Part shown: in pieces, positions 35,049 through 47,808 of the stretch | How the letters are laid out: every line of letters starts with the position of its first letter | Position numbering within the stretch: the first letter of the stretch is position 1 | Source of the DNA: Lichtheimia corymbifera B2541 | Lineage: Eukaryota > Mucoromycota > Mucoromycetes > Mucorales > Lichtheimiaceae | Direction of reading: 5' to 3' | NCBI GenBank assembly: GCA_000697475.1 | Contig: JNEU01000947.1 | Location: 186,001-250,000, forward strand | DNA length: 64,000 nt | Translations under genes and position numbers: made by a program | Notes under the pieces: model-generated | The model's input: the letters and a program-made list of their open reading frames with translations, nothing else | Databases searched by the model: none | Told to the model about the DNA's origin: nothing

Positions 35049-36733
35049 ATGACGATAGCTGGTCTCATTTATCGAGTGAACTATTCCAACACACCGGTTT
35101 TCGAATTAGCTGTGGGCGATGTTGCCGTTATGCGACGCAAGAACGACTCGTACATGAACGCGACTCAAATCCTAAAGGCTGCAGGAATGGAAAAGACAAA
35201 GCGTGCCAAGATCCTTGATCGTGAAGTTCTCATCGGCGATCACCAAAAGGTCCAAGGAGGGTTTGGCAAATATCAAGGCACATGGTATGCGAGCATGTTA
35301 GGAGAGCACAAAGAAGATGGGGTCATTGATATATGTATGTATATAAAGGATTCCTCTGGATAAGGCACGCCAACTTGCAGAACGTCATGGGATTTTTCAT
35401 CAGATTCAACCTCTTCTTGACATCGATCCTGCCGACTTTGAATTGTATCCTGAAAAAGATCCAACAACGACAAACAAAGAACGAAAGACGACAGCAGCAG
35501 CAAAAGCAGCAGTGGAATCATCACCCATGGTAGCCACACCCTTCAGCACTGATACTATGGTTATCGACAACGAATCGGTTGATTGGCCCGATCATGATAC
35601 AATACATACGAATGATCCAGGAGAACATCCTCAACAACAGCAACCATTTTCATTACTTGTGGATGCAGCTTTGGGACGCGTCAAAAATGTGGAATTGCTT
35701 CTGAAACAAGGTGTGGATGTTGGATATACAAATCACGCGGGTGAAACAGCACTTATGCAAGCTGTAAGACACACTCATTGCTATGAAACCAAATGCTTTT
35801 CTCGAATGTTGGTGGCATTGCATGATACGTTATTTACGGTGGATCGTGATGGTCAAAGTGCCCTTCATCATGCAGTCGCTTTTGCAGCAAACGACACAAA
35901 CGACAAAGCCTATCCAGCATCCATGTATTATATCAAGCAATTGGTGTCATATGGACAACAACGTTTATTATCCATCAAGGATATCAACGGCGATAGTGCA
36001 GCGGATATTGCCATGCGATCCGGCTTGGAGGCTGTAGCCAAAGTACTCTTGAAAGGCGATTCTATGCAAGTAAGTACTGGATCAGGAACAACCATGATGT
36101 TTATTAATTAACTTTCCATAGCCTTGTTCAACAAGTAGTGGATCAACAGCAAAAGGGCGCGATCTTGTCTTGTGTAAGTGCTTTCAACATCCTGTAAAGT
36201 ATCCATGGCAACTAACATGTATCTAAGCTGTACAAAAGGCGGTGGATTCGATTGACACTGAGTACATTGCACAGCTACGTGAGCGTGATCAGGCACTCGA
36301 AAAGGCACAGGGTCAATTACGGAAGGCGACTCAACAACTGCAGCAACTACAAAGCAAATTGCAACAAAAAGAAGTCGAGCGACGACAACAGCATGCAGAA
36401 CTGAACATCCCACCTTTATCACTACTCGAGCAATGCAACATGACACGAGAACAATGGCTTGAGGAACAAATGAAGTTATTACAAGCTCAGGTTGCCACTC
36501 ATGCACAAACACGACAAGTACTATCACAACAAATCACACAGCTGCAGAATCGTACCAGCCAAACAGAAATACAATGTAAACGACTCATCGCCGCCTGCTG
36601 TAACCTACCAATTGATAAGGTCGATTTGCTATTGGATCCTCTTCTTGCAGCTGTAGAAAGCGACCCACCTGATGAATCATTTCAACAAGTAGTTGGTTTT
36701 ATGGATGGCGTCAAACGCAAACGACATCAGTGA
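35049..36733 (+). CDS. APSES-type transcription factor with ankyrin repeats (Mbp1/Swi4/Res-like)
   Basis: Exons 35049-35284, 35349-36069, 36122-36173 and 36228-36733. The N-terminal APSES/KilA-N DNA-binding domain is clear: VAVMRRKNDSYMNATQILKA, AKILDREVLIGDHQKVQGGF, then GTWIPLDKARQLAERH across the first intron. Ankyrin repeats follow (LVDAALGRVKNVELLLKQG, HAGETALMQA, DGQSALHHAV, INGDSAADIAM). The C-terminus is a Gln-rich coiled coil ending in a basic KRKRHQ. This is the arrangement of Mbp1/Swi4/Res1, the DNA-binding half of MBF/SBF, which drives G1/S genes through ACGCGT-type sites. The protein is shorter than yeast Mbp1, mainly in the linker. The start ATG is at the edge of the domain, as in the family. 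Confidence 0.92.
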
Positions 36734-36759
36734 TGAAGAGAGGAGGATGTGATGCAGAT

Positions 36760-38692
36760 TTATTGTTTCCAACCAAAATCGTCAGCAGCAATATCACTCA
36801 TCATCTCGGCAATTGCAAATGATCCAGTGGCAGCCGGCGAAGGGGCGTTACGAAGATTGATGGCCAATCCATCCATACAATTACGCTCAATGATATAATC
36901 CCCAGCAGCACCTCCACCAGGCTAGTAAACAGGATAACCACCACCACCACCACCCAGCATTAGTATATTCGTTTTCAATGCTACCAATGTTGTATATATA
37001 CCCACCTCAAATACTTGTGACATGATCCCTGAAAAGCTTGGTTCTACCATTTCATCACGGAGGCATGGAATAAACTTTTGACCGCTTCTCAAAAATGCTG
37101 ACTTGTTGAGATCACGATACAGTTCACCCATGGATAATGTAAAGTTCTTGAATGCAAATTGCCAAAATGCCAGATTGGTAGCAAATTCATAAAGATCAAA
37201 TAAATCGGTATCAAAGAACTTGTATCCTTCTCTTGCAAATGTAATACTGACATAGGATCATCAGCTAATGATGTTGTATATATAATGCCTGTAACTTACC
37301 ATGCACCAGGTCCTACAATAAGCTGATGACCTCTTCGCACATCAACCTGCATACACACACCACTGCTTAATCCCACGTATACATGTATGGCAAGTAGTGG
37401 GTAATACTCACTGTAGGGGTAAAATGCACGCCAACGGGAATACCACCACCGCTTGGTACTGGATAAATGTTACGGGATACCAAGGTACGATACTCGGATT
37501 TTAGCTGATAATACGTTCCTCGAAAAGTGACAATTCGGTTGGCTCGATAATTTCCACCATTAAGTTTGGCAAGCCTGTCAGAGTAGAATCCACCACATGT
37601 AATGACGTTGGCAGCTTCCACGTGCAGCACAGGACCAAATTGACCTGGTTCTCTTCCATACACCTGCAATCCTTTCCATGTTGGCATACATACTTTGAGA
37701 CGAAACAAACATAGCCCAACGTACCAACACTTTTCGATCCTTGGTTGTCTCCATCTTATCCACTTCAAATGAGAGCTTGATATCACCACGTCTATATATA
37801 CACCAGGGTCAAAGGATGGCTCCTCATGTGCGTGTAACCCTCTTACCCTGATTCACGTATTTCATCAGCAATGGTCTGGGCAACAAGCCAGTAGTTGGTG
37901 ATGCCTGTGTTTGGAGAATGTAATGCACTATACGCTGAAACATTGGGCTCCATCTCTTTTATCTGATAAAAGGTGTCAATATCCTGCATTTTGCATCATC
38001 ATGCATGTAACCTACTTGATCTCGATATATAATCTCGAGGCCTTGAACACCATTGGCGGTCCCTTGACTATACAGCTTTTCGACTTGGGCATGCTCACCT
38101 TCATTGGCTGCAACAATGAATTTACCACACCTCTCTACTGGCAGCTGTTTTTCCTCGCAATACTTGTACATAAGCTCAGCACCACGTACACATGTATGGG
38201 CCATCCGAGATCCTGGAATGTAATACAAACCGGCATGAATCTTGTTTTACATATTTGATGATGTCAGTGTGATGATGATGATGGTAACACAGCACTTGTA
38301 GTGATGATGCTTACCACGCCCGAGTTATGACCTGTTTGGTGTGCTGCTACTTGATCTTCTTTTTCCAAGACAACGACGGTCTTTTCTGGATACCGCTTCA
38401 AGATTTCTCTGGCTGTAGCCAAACCAACAATGCCACCACCCACTGGTTTCGGAGGATGTCATGTTACCATTATGGCTCTAACCATCGCACACACGCACAC
38501 ACGCTTACCAATAGCTACATCGAAACGATCCTTGGGTGTAGTGTTGACTGGAAATGGCTGGCTGAAACGATTGGCTCTTAAAGAACCCATTAGCTTTTCC
38601 ACACCCTTTCGAGGTTGGACACCTTCGCCGGGTAATTTATCCCATAGATAGGGTTTGGATAATTTGGCGGTGGAAAAGGCACGTCTCAGCAT
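36760..38692 (-). CDS. L2HGDH: L-2-hydroxyglutarate dehydrogenase, mitochondrial
   Basis: A multi-exon minus-strand gene from ATG at 38692 to TAA at 36760-36762. The N-terminus ([16 protein letters not shown]) looks like a mitochondrial targeting sequence. The FAD-binding [18 protein letters not shown] motif begins near 38450. [20 protein letters not shown] across an intron is the family signature, and later blocks include [35 protein letters not shown] and [14 protein letters not shown]. The C-terminal [19 protein letters not shown] is also typical. The enzyme oxidises L-2-hydroxyglutarate to 2-oxoglutarate, a metabolite-repair step. Its 3' end lies only 26 bp from the stop of the convergent APSES gene, so the transcripts probably overlap. 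Confidence 0.92.
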
Positions 38693-38813
38693 AGGCAATG
38701 GTAAAAGGAACGGGTGTAAAGAAAAAATGACACGATAGTAGCAGAACAAAGAAAGAAAAGGAAAAAAGAAAAAACGTTCAATGCAATCGGCATTTTTTTA
38801 TGTACGTATATTT

Positions 38814-39981
38814 TTAATTCTTCTCCTTTTGAATGGGCTCAAACACCTGCCAATATTGGGGTTTAGAATCCAATGCAAATTCAAGATCATCACCCGTGAT
38901 GGAATCCCAGTACTTGTAAACCATCATCACTGCCAGCAGGTTGCATCCACTGCCAAGGAATAATCCATCCATGTAGTGTTTAGAATGCTCACATATGCCA
39001 ATGGAAAATGCATGCATGCTGATTTGACCAATGATGAAAAAGAGAGCGCCGAATAAAATATCACCCAGAGGCCACCGATCTTCCAACGTAAACGCAATAA
39101 GGATTAGCTGGACAACAACATAGATGGTGACGAAGGCACCATTGATAAAGTAGTAAATGATCCATAATGCCATGGGTGACTCATAATTGAAGGGGCCGGT
39201 CGTGTTGTTGAATGTGGCAATGGCAATGGAAGACACCACAATGAAAATAATACCCGTTGTTATCCGATTCCACTGCCGATCGTGTCATGTCAAACAAATG
39301 TCATCACATCATCACGTGTCTTTCCATATTCTTACCCAAAGACTCAGAGGTGTCCCATCTTCAGCAAACTGAATACCCAAAAATCCGTTGATCAATAAGC
39401 ACCAAAGCGTTGATGTAACCAATCCGAGATGAACAGCTGTAAAGTACTGGGGTTGTTCATTAGCATATGAATGTTTCTATGTAGAGCAAAGTAAGGATGA
39501 CTCACGGGATATAGAATGGATGCCTTGGGAATGATGCTCGTCACCAGAAGCATTTCTGTGATCACTGTCATGGTATACATTTGGAAAAACAGCGTGATTT
39601 CCTTTCGGCCTATTTTCATGATCAGCGTAAGGAACGTGATTTCCCGGCTATCGTTCCAGCCTTACCAACAGCTGTATATTTTGTCTTTATGTGGTAGATC
39701 ATGATACCAGTCATCAGCAAAGCAACAATATCAATGATAAAAGTGGCTGAACATAGGGGAAGAAGGGCTCTTGTTAATGAAGAAAGGATCAAAAGACGTT
39801 GCTGTTGTTGCTGCTGCCACTACTACTTGCCTGGTTGAAAAATCAGTACGCCGGCCACGTCAACGTTTCTTGCATAACAAATGGGTTCAATGCCATCGGA
39901 CTTGCCAATAAGTGGGCACAATGTCAGTGCGACGGTCTGACAAACACCATCGAACTGGAACAGCTGGAAGCTGGAGGACAT
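38814..39981 (-). CDS. CHS7: Chitin synthase export chaperone Chs7
   Basis: Exons 39831-39981, 39666-39746, 39506-39609, 39336-39446 and 38814-39272 (minus) give 301 residues. The N-terminal DGVCQTVALTLCPLIG..CYARNVD block and the YTAVGRKEITLFFQMY segment are Chs7 signatures. About seven hydrophobic segments follow (e.g. LWIIYYFINGAFVTIYVVVQ). Chs7 is a polytopic ER protein needed for export of class-IV-type chitin synthase. Intron 1 has a GC donor (exon end CCAG, then GCAAGT); using GC-AG keeps the family sequence QPATFIIDIVALL in frame, whereas the nearby GT does not. It lies head-to-tail behind L2HGDH. Confidence 0.92.
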
Positions 39982-40320
39982 TGGAAGAAAAGAAAATCCT
40001 GACGAGTTGTGTATGGAAAAAGTCAACTCAGCATCAAGCGGATCAAACAATACCACGCTGGTGGATCCGTTTGAAATCGACCCATCTTTTCTTGGGGAGG
40101 AGAGGAGATGAAGACCGAAAAAGAAAAAAAAGAAAGTGGCACCACCTCACTCACACACCGTTGTCGGGTCACACAAGGTGGACCGTGTGACACAATGCGC
40201 GTGTATTGTTGTTGGCATGAACAAGCCCCAAACACACATAAAAGACAGCCCCCCGAATTGTGTGAGAAGATCCTTGGGTTTCACACTTTTCTTTCCTCTC
40301 AAGTTTACTTTTTCTCTATT

Positions 40321-40797
40321 ATGGCTACATCCATTGATGACAAACGACGCGTTGCTATTGCTTATGATGGCAGTGACGATGCTCAAAAACTGTTTGAATG
40401 GTCCCTCAAGAATATCGTTCGTGGAGATACCGACCATGTCATTCTTCTCTCAGCTGTCCAGCCTGGTGACAAGGCAGCCGGTAGCAGCTTTATGCCCACT
40501 TCCCCCGGTAAAATCAAGTCTCCCCATGATCTACCTTCGGATTCAACCACTCGCACTCGTCTTGAAGGATTGAGTGAACGACTTCGTACTATGGGTATCT
40601 CCAGTGAGGCACATGTATTGACAGGTGACGCCAAGGCTTTGATTCCACGCTATACGCAAAACAATCAAGTGGAGCTACTCATTGTTGGTTCACGCGGTTT
40701 GGGTACTGTCAAGAGTGTCTTTTTGGGATCAGTTTCGGATCGTTGCATTCACGAATGTCCTTGCCCAGTCCTCGTTGTTCGAAACGCTACCATCTAA
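40321..40797 (+). CDS. Universal stress protein (UspA family)
   Basis: An intronless 158-residue frame from ATG 40321 to TAA 40795-40797. It starts with a beta strand and Asp pocket (RVAIAYDGSDDAQKLFEWSL) and carries the ATP-binding USP motif VGSRGLGTVKSVFLGSVSDR, matching G-x2-G-x9-G-S. It ends CPCPVLVVRNA, typical of the family. The ATP-binding subclass is therefore likely. Longer in-frame N-terminal extension to 40108 is possible, but the ATG at 40321 follows a pyrimidine-rich leader and matches family length. USPs are small cytosolic stress proteins without a fixed reaction. Confidence 0.92.
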   Translation: MATSIDDKRRVAIAYDGSDDAQKLFEWSLKNIVRGDTDHVILLSAVQPGDKAAGSSFMPTSPGKIKSPHDLPSDSTTRTRLEGLSERLRTMGISSEAHVLTGDAKALIPRYTQNNQVELLIVGSRGLGTVKSVFLGSVSDRCIHECPCPVLVVRNATI

Positions 40798-40877
40798 TTT
40801 GATCATCCTCTTGCAAATCAATCATCATGTTTTATGTACATATATAATAAAGGAACATTCTTTTGCATCTTCTATTA

Positions 40878-43800
40878 TTAAACGGTCAACGTATTGACGA
40901 CGGTGCTTCTTGCCAACCAGACTAATTCCTCATCAAGACGCTCGGGGATGGTTGTCGGGTTCATGATCAAAATATGATAACTATGTACAACTTGGTTTTG
41001 TTCCAGGCCCAAAAAATCAGGAAGCTGCATGATTTTGGATCAGTATTTGATATTGTTCCACACTGAGAAAGTTGTGTCAGTTATACTTACCATTTCAATC
41101 GCGTTCCGTAATGCCTTTGTTCTTGGCCAGTACGTGAATAAGAATGGTGCATGAAACGCAGGGTTCTCTGCTTTGAGTTGTTGACAAAATCGATCCAGTC
41201 GTTGTTTCTCCTTCCGCCAATAAATAACACTGAACCCAAATGTAAGCATAACGCGTTCCCACACTCGCATAGAGAGATAAACTTACTCATCTATATCATC
41301 CCCTTCGCTGCTGTGTCGCATTTCCGAAAGACCAAATATGATGCTGCTTGTATCATCCACCACCTACGATATACTATTAGCTCCATGTGCAACCCCAAGA
41401 GGATCATACACGTACCTGGCTATAGATAGGACTCGTAGGGTATAATGCACGAATGCCAATTGTCATGTCTTGAACACGTTCAATGCGTCGATGAAACTCG
41501 GGATCCAATCCAAATTTATGCATAAACCATTGGGTCGCATTCATGTCTTCAGCCTCCAAATGGATATACATCAACCACGTGTCCTTATTTGCCCTCCTCA
41601 GTTTCAATGCTTCCTTGATGTGTGGATATAAGTCATGCGCCACATTCTTCATTTCCCAAATAGCAGTAGGGTTGTTCTTTGTGGGCTATAAAGCATAAAC
41701 CATCAACACAATGAAAATAGTTGCCATGGAAATACAAAGAATACCTTTTGTACAGCACGTCGTAATGCCATGCCTTCTGACATTAATGATTGAATAGCCA
41801 TGGATCGACTCTGTGGTGTGCTGTTGGTAGCGTTGTTGATTGTGGCACGGGTATTCACAGCTTGTGTAAGTCGTTGAGTCAGGCGATAGAGGCTGTTGCG
41901 TTCTCTAACACGATCTTGTCGTTTCTGGATTCTTGAACGTACTCGCTTTAAAAGAGGTGTCATCCGTCGCTTGATGAGTTTCATGGCACACATGGTATGC
42001 TTTGCAGCTTTCCTTGTTTCCTCGCTTGTAACTGCTTCAAGGACTGCTGTTGTCAAGAAATCGCTAAGCGTTGTCACCATTTCCTCACGTCGCTTCCGCT
42101 TATGCTCTCGAACACTCTCCACTGCACGTTCTCGTAATCTTGCCAAGTGTCTATTGCGCTCTTCTTCTTCAATCTTGGCTAGGTATTCCCGCCTCTTTTC
42201 TCTCAAATGACGTTCTTGTTCCTCAAGCTGCGCTCGTACTTGCATTCGTAGTTGTTCTTCTGCATGAACCACTTGAGCAGATCTCATCTCTTGATCCATA
42301 TCTGCTTGCTCTTGTTCCTGTCGTTTCTGCTCCTCCAATCGTGCCTTTTCTTGCTGTTGACGTAACGCTTCTTGTTGTGCATGCATCTGAAGCTGATATT
42401 GTTGTTGTTGTTGTGGAGGTATTGGCGATGTGCTGGGACGTCCTTCTTGTGCACGTCGAGCATTAGCATAAGCTTTTGTTGCATCCACAGTAGGGAGTAA
42501 TCGATGTTCGGATCTGAAAGTGTTGATGACTGGACCACCGTTGGCAGGGAGATCATTGGGCAGTGTTTGAAATAGGTTGTTCTTGGTAGGAACCAATATA
42601 TCATCCAATTCGCCATTCACAATCTGTGCAAAGGTGCGGTTGCCTTTCTTCGGATCCACAAGCAACATTGACTTGGTAGGTCGAGGATTGGATAAAGGCT
42701 CTACAAAAATGAGTTAGTATCCATGGATCCATATACAATGTCACATACACATACCAACAAAAACATGCATCTTTTGCTTCGTTTTTTGTCCAAATCGAAT
42801 TGTCGTTTGTGTCGGGCTCACTTCAAAAGAAAGACCATAAAGATGTGCCTCGGATAACAATTGCTTGACAGAATCATAAGCGAGCACCTGACGAAGATAT
42901 TCAACTTCAACGCCAATATGAACGGACATGTACGCTCGATTCATAGCCTTGAGAGCACCTTTACGGATATCCGGGAAATGCCATTCCATCATGCATGCCA
43001 ATAAGAACGGGGTATCACCTTCACCAACAAGTTTGAATAACTTTGAATAGTTGTTCTGAGATGCCTCCACATTGGTGAATTTGTTGCGGCGTTCGGAGGT
43101 CTCCATGATTTCATTGTTGCGTTGAATCAATTCGTAAAATTGGAGTGCACGTTGCAGTAATGGATGAAAGAGCACATGGCGTGGTAATTGCATGATTTGT
43201 CGAGCCACTTCGTGATCGCGGATATGGGAAATCAAGTAATATGCACGGAATTCGGCTTCGTTGGGTGTCTCAATACCATCCTCTCGTAAATCATCATAAA
43301 ACTCCATCAAACTCAACAACACTAGATTGAAAAAGTGTCAAAAGATGCCTTCCAAAGTGATGATGCTGCTTACCTTTTCGAAGTTGCTCGGTTTCTTGTT
43401 GTTCGCTGAACTTTTCATCGTCATACTCGCAGAGCTCGTGTAAACTGAGGATATGCAAACGTGCAATCTTTTCATGAAGTTCGACAGCTGATGCATCACG
43501 GATATTTTGCAAGGTGAAATCTTGTCTGATGGAGCGTGTACGATCCCATAAAAAGCCATGGCATTTGATGAGAGGGTATTGCATAAGGATCTCATTGACC
43601 AGGTAATCAAGCGTCCGCTATAGAAATTGTCCATGTGTTAGTTATCCATATATTTACAATGAAGCATTCATTGTTCCTTACACTTAATACATGAGGTGGT
43701 CGTACATCGGATGGTAATGGTTGTTCATTGCCGGCTGCAGATCGACGATACTTTTTGACGGTCCTTTTTGGATCAGCTTGTCCACTGGCATCCTGTAACG

Positions 43801-44431
43801 AAGGTTTATTATTAGCTTCAGCATGCATATAGAATAAATCAATAGCAACCTACCATTTCCAAGGGATCCAACATGTTTTGAACCTCACGTTCCACTTGTT
43901 CAAAGCGAGAGCACATGTGTTGTAACGTGCCGCGGAAATCGATAGCATCAGCGAGGCGCATAGGCTTACTGGGATCAGGTATCAGGCCGTTTTTGATTGC
44001 ATTGGCTCGTTCGGTAACACGTTTTTCCTTGAGCTGCCATAGAGAAAGAAAGTCGGTCAAAAGGTCTTGAATGATGCATGTGTGTGCGTGCGCGTGTAGA
44101 AGGAATATAACAAAGAGAGTTGCTTGGTGCGATGGGGGAAATGTACCTGTGAATAGAGTGCTGTCTTATCTGTGGTGCCAAAACGTTCAGCTCGTTGTGC
44201 ATTGGACATTATACCGCCTACATCAGCGTTGGGAATAGGGGATTGGCTATGTTGACGGTCGTTGTGTTGATTGCTGTTGGCACGTCCACCACGTCCACCA
44301 CCACGTCCACCGCCTCGATGTCCACGTCCTCGCCCGCGATCGCCGCCAAAATGACTTTTGTTGTGGTTCATTGGATTGCGGTTCTTGGTTGCATTCTTTG
44401 TGTTGTCGTTTTGTCGTCCACCAAAAAACAT
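40878..44431 (-). CDS. SAC3: Sac3/GANP-family mRNA-export factor
   Basis: A multi-exon gene from ATG at 44431 to TAA at 40878-40880. The N-terminus is an Arg-Gly-rich segment (44270-44350: GRGRGHRGGGRGGGRGGR). A Sac3/GANP core follows: CSRFEQVEREVQNMLDPLEM, VRPPHVLSRTLDYLV, LWDRTRSIRQDFTLQNI, EFRAYYLISHI and ACMMEWHFPDIRKGALKAMN. A Gln/Glu/Arg-rich coiled coil (about 41960-42400) comes next. The C-terminal region (IYSQVVDDTSSIIFGL, PFLFTYWPRTK, LARSTVVNTLTV end) has the look of a GANP C-terminal domain. Sac3 scaffolds the TREX-2 complex at the nuclear pore. The stop is 81 bp from that of the convergent stress-protein gene. Confidence 0.9.
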
Positions 44432-46856
44432 AAGGCGACAGTGTGTGTAAAGGGTAGCGGTAATGGAGAAAGAAAGAGTCGTGTTGCGGCGTACTGAAAT
44501 TCAACCCTCCTCGAATACATTATCAGCTTAATACTGGTCCGACAAGTGAACCCCGTTAATGCCCATGGCTTTTTAGATAATAAATAATTTTTATTCGAGT
44601 AATGTTTATTAGGGATGTCACTGGGAGTCGGGAGCGTGGGAGAAGGGATGATGGTCAGCGTATGCATTTGTAAAAACGCTATAAAACCTGCCGTTTTCTT
44701 CAAGTTTGAGCCAACCATACTGGTCAGCCATCGGCGATCACTGGGATGAGGGAGAGTGATGAGAATCACGTGAGTGATTGGACCCCAAAAAGGTTGATTG
44801 AAAGCTTGACAGTGGTATAGTCGCCGTTTGGTGGATGGTAGAATGTTGGTCTGGTGTTGTATGCCAACTGGCAAGGCAATAGGGTCTCATCTTGCGGGTT
44901 GATGCATTTGTCAAGCTTGTTGCGGCCGTGGTCATCTATCCTATCAACCGATTTGCGTATCAATGTTGTAGTGCGCTCAAGCTTGTATATGATATTTATG
45001 AGCATTGTCACTGGCAACTTGAAATTGGCAAAGACAGAAAAGTTCCTGGGGAAACTCAACTTTGCCTGGTGAATGGCAATATAAAGGCCAGGCTTTGCCA
45101 AATGTATTGATCCAAGGTGACAGTGAACACCGTTCGTTTGCATGAAGAATGAACACGGTCGGCATCCGGGATCACTCGAGGACTTGCTTATGTCATGGCA
45201 AGTTAAGCCATCTGGGCCAACTCAAAATAATGCCCCACCTAATCCAGCTTTGCATAGGCATCTCGGGAGGTGGCTACATCAACGGGAATGTGAGTATGTG
45301 CGTCATCAAGCAAGATGATTAGCCTTTACCTTTATAAAAGAGCCAAATATCACAAAGACAACAAGGACAATGAAAGTAGGATAACAATGAAAGGCTAAAG
45401 TTGTCACCGACATGAGTACATGTACCGCTCACAGAATAAGACCAACCACCCTGGGGCACTCACATTGACTTGGGCGTGAAGGTGTTAGCAATGAAAGAGG
45501 GATATGATGGAAGAAAGAGATGTGTGGGACGACAACATTCTTTTATATGCATGGTGGGCGTGAGTATTTCTGTGATCATAAAGGCTGATAAATTGCTTGT
45601 TGGGAAAGATGAGGAGCTGATACTGTAGATTGTTGGGGCTCTCATTGTTGTGATTGATTGTCATTGCATAAACCAGGATCTGAAATAAACAAGGTGGCAA
45701 TATCCAACATCCATCGGCTATCACAAATCACTTGCTGTGCTCAAATTCCACGAACAAGAAGTTGTTTGTGTGAATGGGTCATTCAAAAAAACTTTTGTTT
45801 TATGGAACTCTTTTGTAGAGTAATAAGCATGAGACACTATGTCAAAGAGAAAAGAATAGTAATCATAGTGAAAGGATGTGCATAATAATATTGAAAAAGT
45901 GTAGAAAGAGGCTGTGGCGAGTTCCATGGTCGTTCTGACGTGGATTTGCTATTTGCACGCGTCGAATGGCAGCACCAATGTTCGCTACATATGCCTGTGA
46001 TTTCATGTTATTTACTTTCCAGTGGTCCTAATTCGCATAGCATGACATCAAGTGTAGTTGGAGCATCTGTATTGTGGATTTTCATTTCTATCGTGGCAGC
46101 GTCTATCATTCATGCACTTCAAGTGATTCCCTTTGCGATGGCAGGAAAACAAATACTCTCAAGACACTACAAGATCATGGAACTATGCAACATCATTCTC
46201 ATTGAACCTGATTTACGGCATGCACAATCAATCACCACCTAAGGCTCTTTCAGATACATCACTGGCGAGCCTGCGCCAATAATTTATCAGCTCATCACCA
46301 TCCCCAACGAGCATTTATCACTCTTTCCTGCTTGTTTCGTGCTTACAAAGATACCCACGCCCACCATGTATACATAAATAAAGATGTTGTCGCCCATTTT
46401 TACGCCCACGCATCTCTTTTTTCTTCCATCATATCACTCTTTGATTGCTGACACCTCCAAACCGAAGCTGATGTGAGTACATGCCATGATGAATGTGTGT
46501 GTGATCCTTGTGCTAATATTTGGTTGATCTTTAGCGTGTCTTTGTTACATCCCCTTTCATGGTCGCTGTTGTCATTGTTCTTTTATTATGGTAAAACCTG
46601 ATCATCTTGTTTGATGAAGCATACACTCACTTCCCTGTTGATGTAGCTGCCTCCCGAACCTGCAAGGTTGGATTAGGTGGCATGTTCTATGTACTGCAGC
46701 CTGCATGGTGGTGATATAATCGCTTCCGAGGTATTGGACCAGAAAATTTGGCGGGAGCGTAACCTGCCGTGAATAATGCAGTGGTATGTATCATGCCCCA
46801 ACATCGTACGTGTCTTTCTTGACACTTTACAAAAACACTAACGCATACATTCGTAG
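44432..46856. other. Gene-poor interval
   Basis: I see no supported gene over about 2.4 kb. Short frames on both strands (e.g. 44738-45143 minus, 45940-46242 plus) have no recognisable domain. TATAAAAG occurs at 45333-45340 (+), but the next two ATGs open frames of only four and three codons. The first part is the promoter side of Sac3. Confidence 0.5.
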
Positions 46857-47317
46857 ATACCGCTGATAACGGTGCTACAGCCGTTGACATTCAAACCTCA
46901 ATTGGGATATCGTTGGAAGATTCTCTCAAGGAAGCAAGCCGATCAATTAGAAAAAGTGGATTTCACATCCCCTTCCTCCTGGAGCAATACGTTAATGGAG
47001 TACCTCAACACATTCAGCGACCTCGTAAGTATTATTTCATCATTGGATTATGTATCATCACCTAACGCATTTACTAGAACAACATCAAGGACATTGCAGC
47101 ACGGGGGAAGGAGGACAGTTTTGTTTTCGACGACGACTTTGATCTTGATTGGGCCCAGTTATCAATCCGCTTTGCTTTACGATTGTTCGAGTCAGGGTAC
47201 CTCCCGCTATCAGACCAAACAGAAGCGGATATCATTCGCAGGGTATGGACCTCCACCGACCCGCTGTACTTCCCAACAAGAATACAGCTTTACAACTTAA
47301 GTTCAGCAAAATTTTGA
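46857..47317 (+). pseudogene. Relic of an unrecognised fungal gene
   Basis: Two exons (46857-47024 and 47078-47317) join in phase 0 at GTAAGT..TACTAG and read LTFKPQLGYRWKILSRKQAD, NTLMEYLNTFSDL, NNIKDIAARGKEDSFVFDDD, then TEADIIRRVWTST. Composition and splicing look genuinely protein-coding, but no in-frame ATG was found upstream and the frame ends shortly after at TGA 47315. The RRVW motif preceded by a LFESG(Y)LPLSDQTEAD block recalls a multi-copy fungal family of unknown function, but this is a vague memory. Upstream exons may exist around 46450-46790 that I could not join. Confidence 0.35.
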
Positions 47318-47808
47318 TTGCCATTTGTCAAGAACTTGGTCGTCAACATGCTTCACACCATCGACGCTGACGGACCGGTCACCAACATTGCATTAAATAT
47401 GCCGAATCAAACAACAATAACAGCTTCCGCTATGTCCCACAACCCCGGTGCACACACCCAAACGTTGCCGCATTGCTCTTGAAGAGTAATCATCATATCA
47501 AACATATCTAACTGTATATATCACCCTATTCTTTTATATCTTTTGCACATATTAAAAGCGCCTAGCATATATTTATTATATAACGAGACAGTTATAATGA
47601 CCACAGCTATGATGGAATACTTGACAACAATGCCGAGAATGATGACTCTCTTTGTGCAGTATAATGGTGTAGCCACTGAGTGACAATGAATAGGATTTCC
47701 TAAATGGGGGCTCTGGTGGGACTGTTTGCAAGCATTGCATTTTGGAAAGGCGAGCAAGACCAAGCTACACGTCCTTAATCCCGCGTTTTCTTCTCCACCA
47801 ATCTCGCC
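47318..47808. other. Intergenic region upstream of Rix1
   Basis: AT-rich and without open frames of note. Confidence 0.5.
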
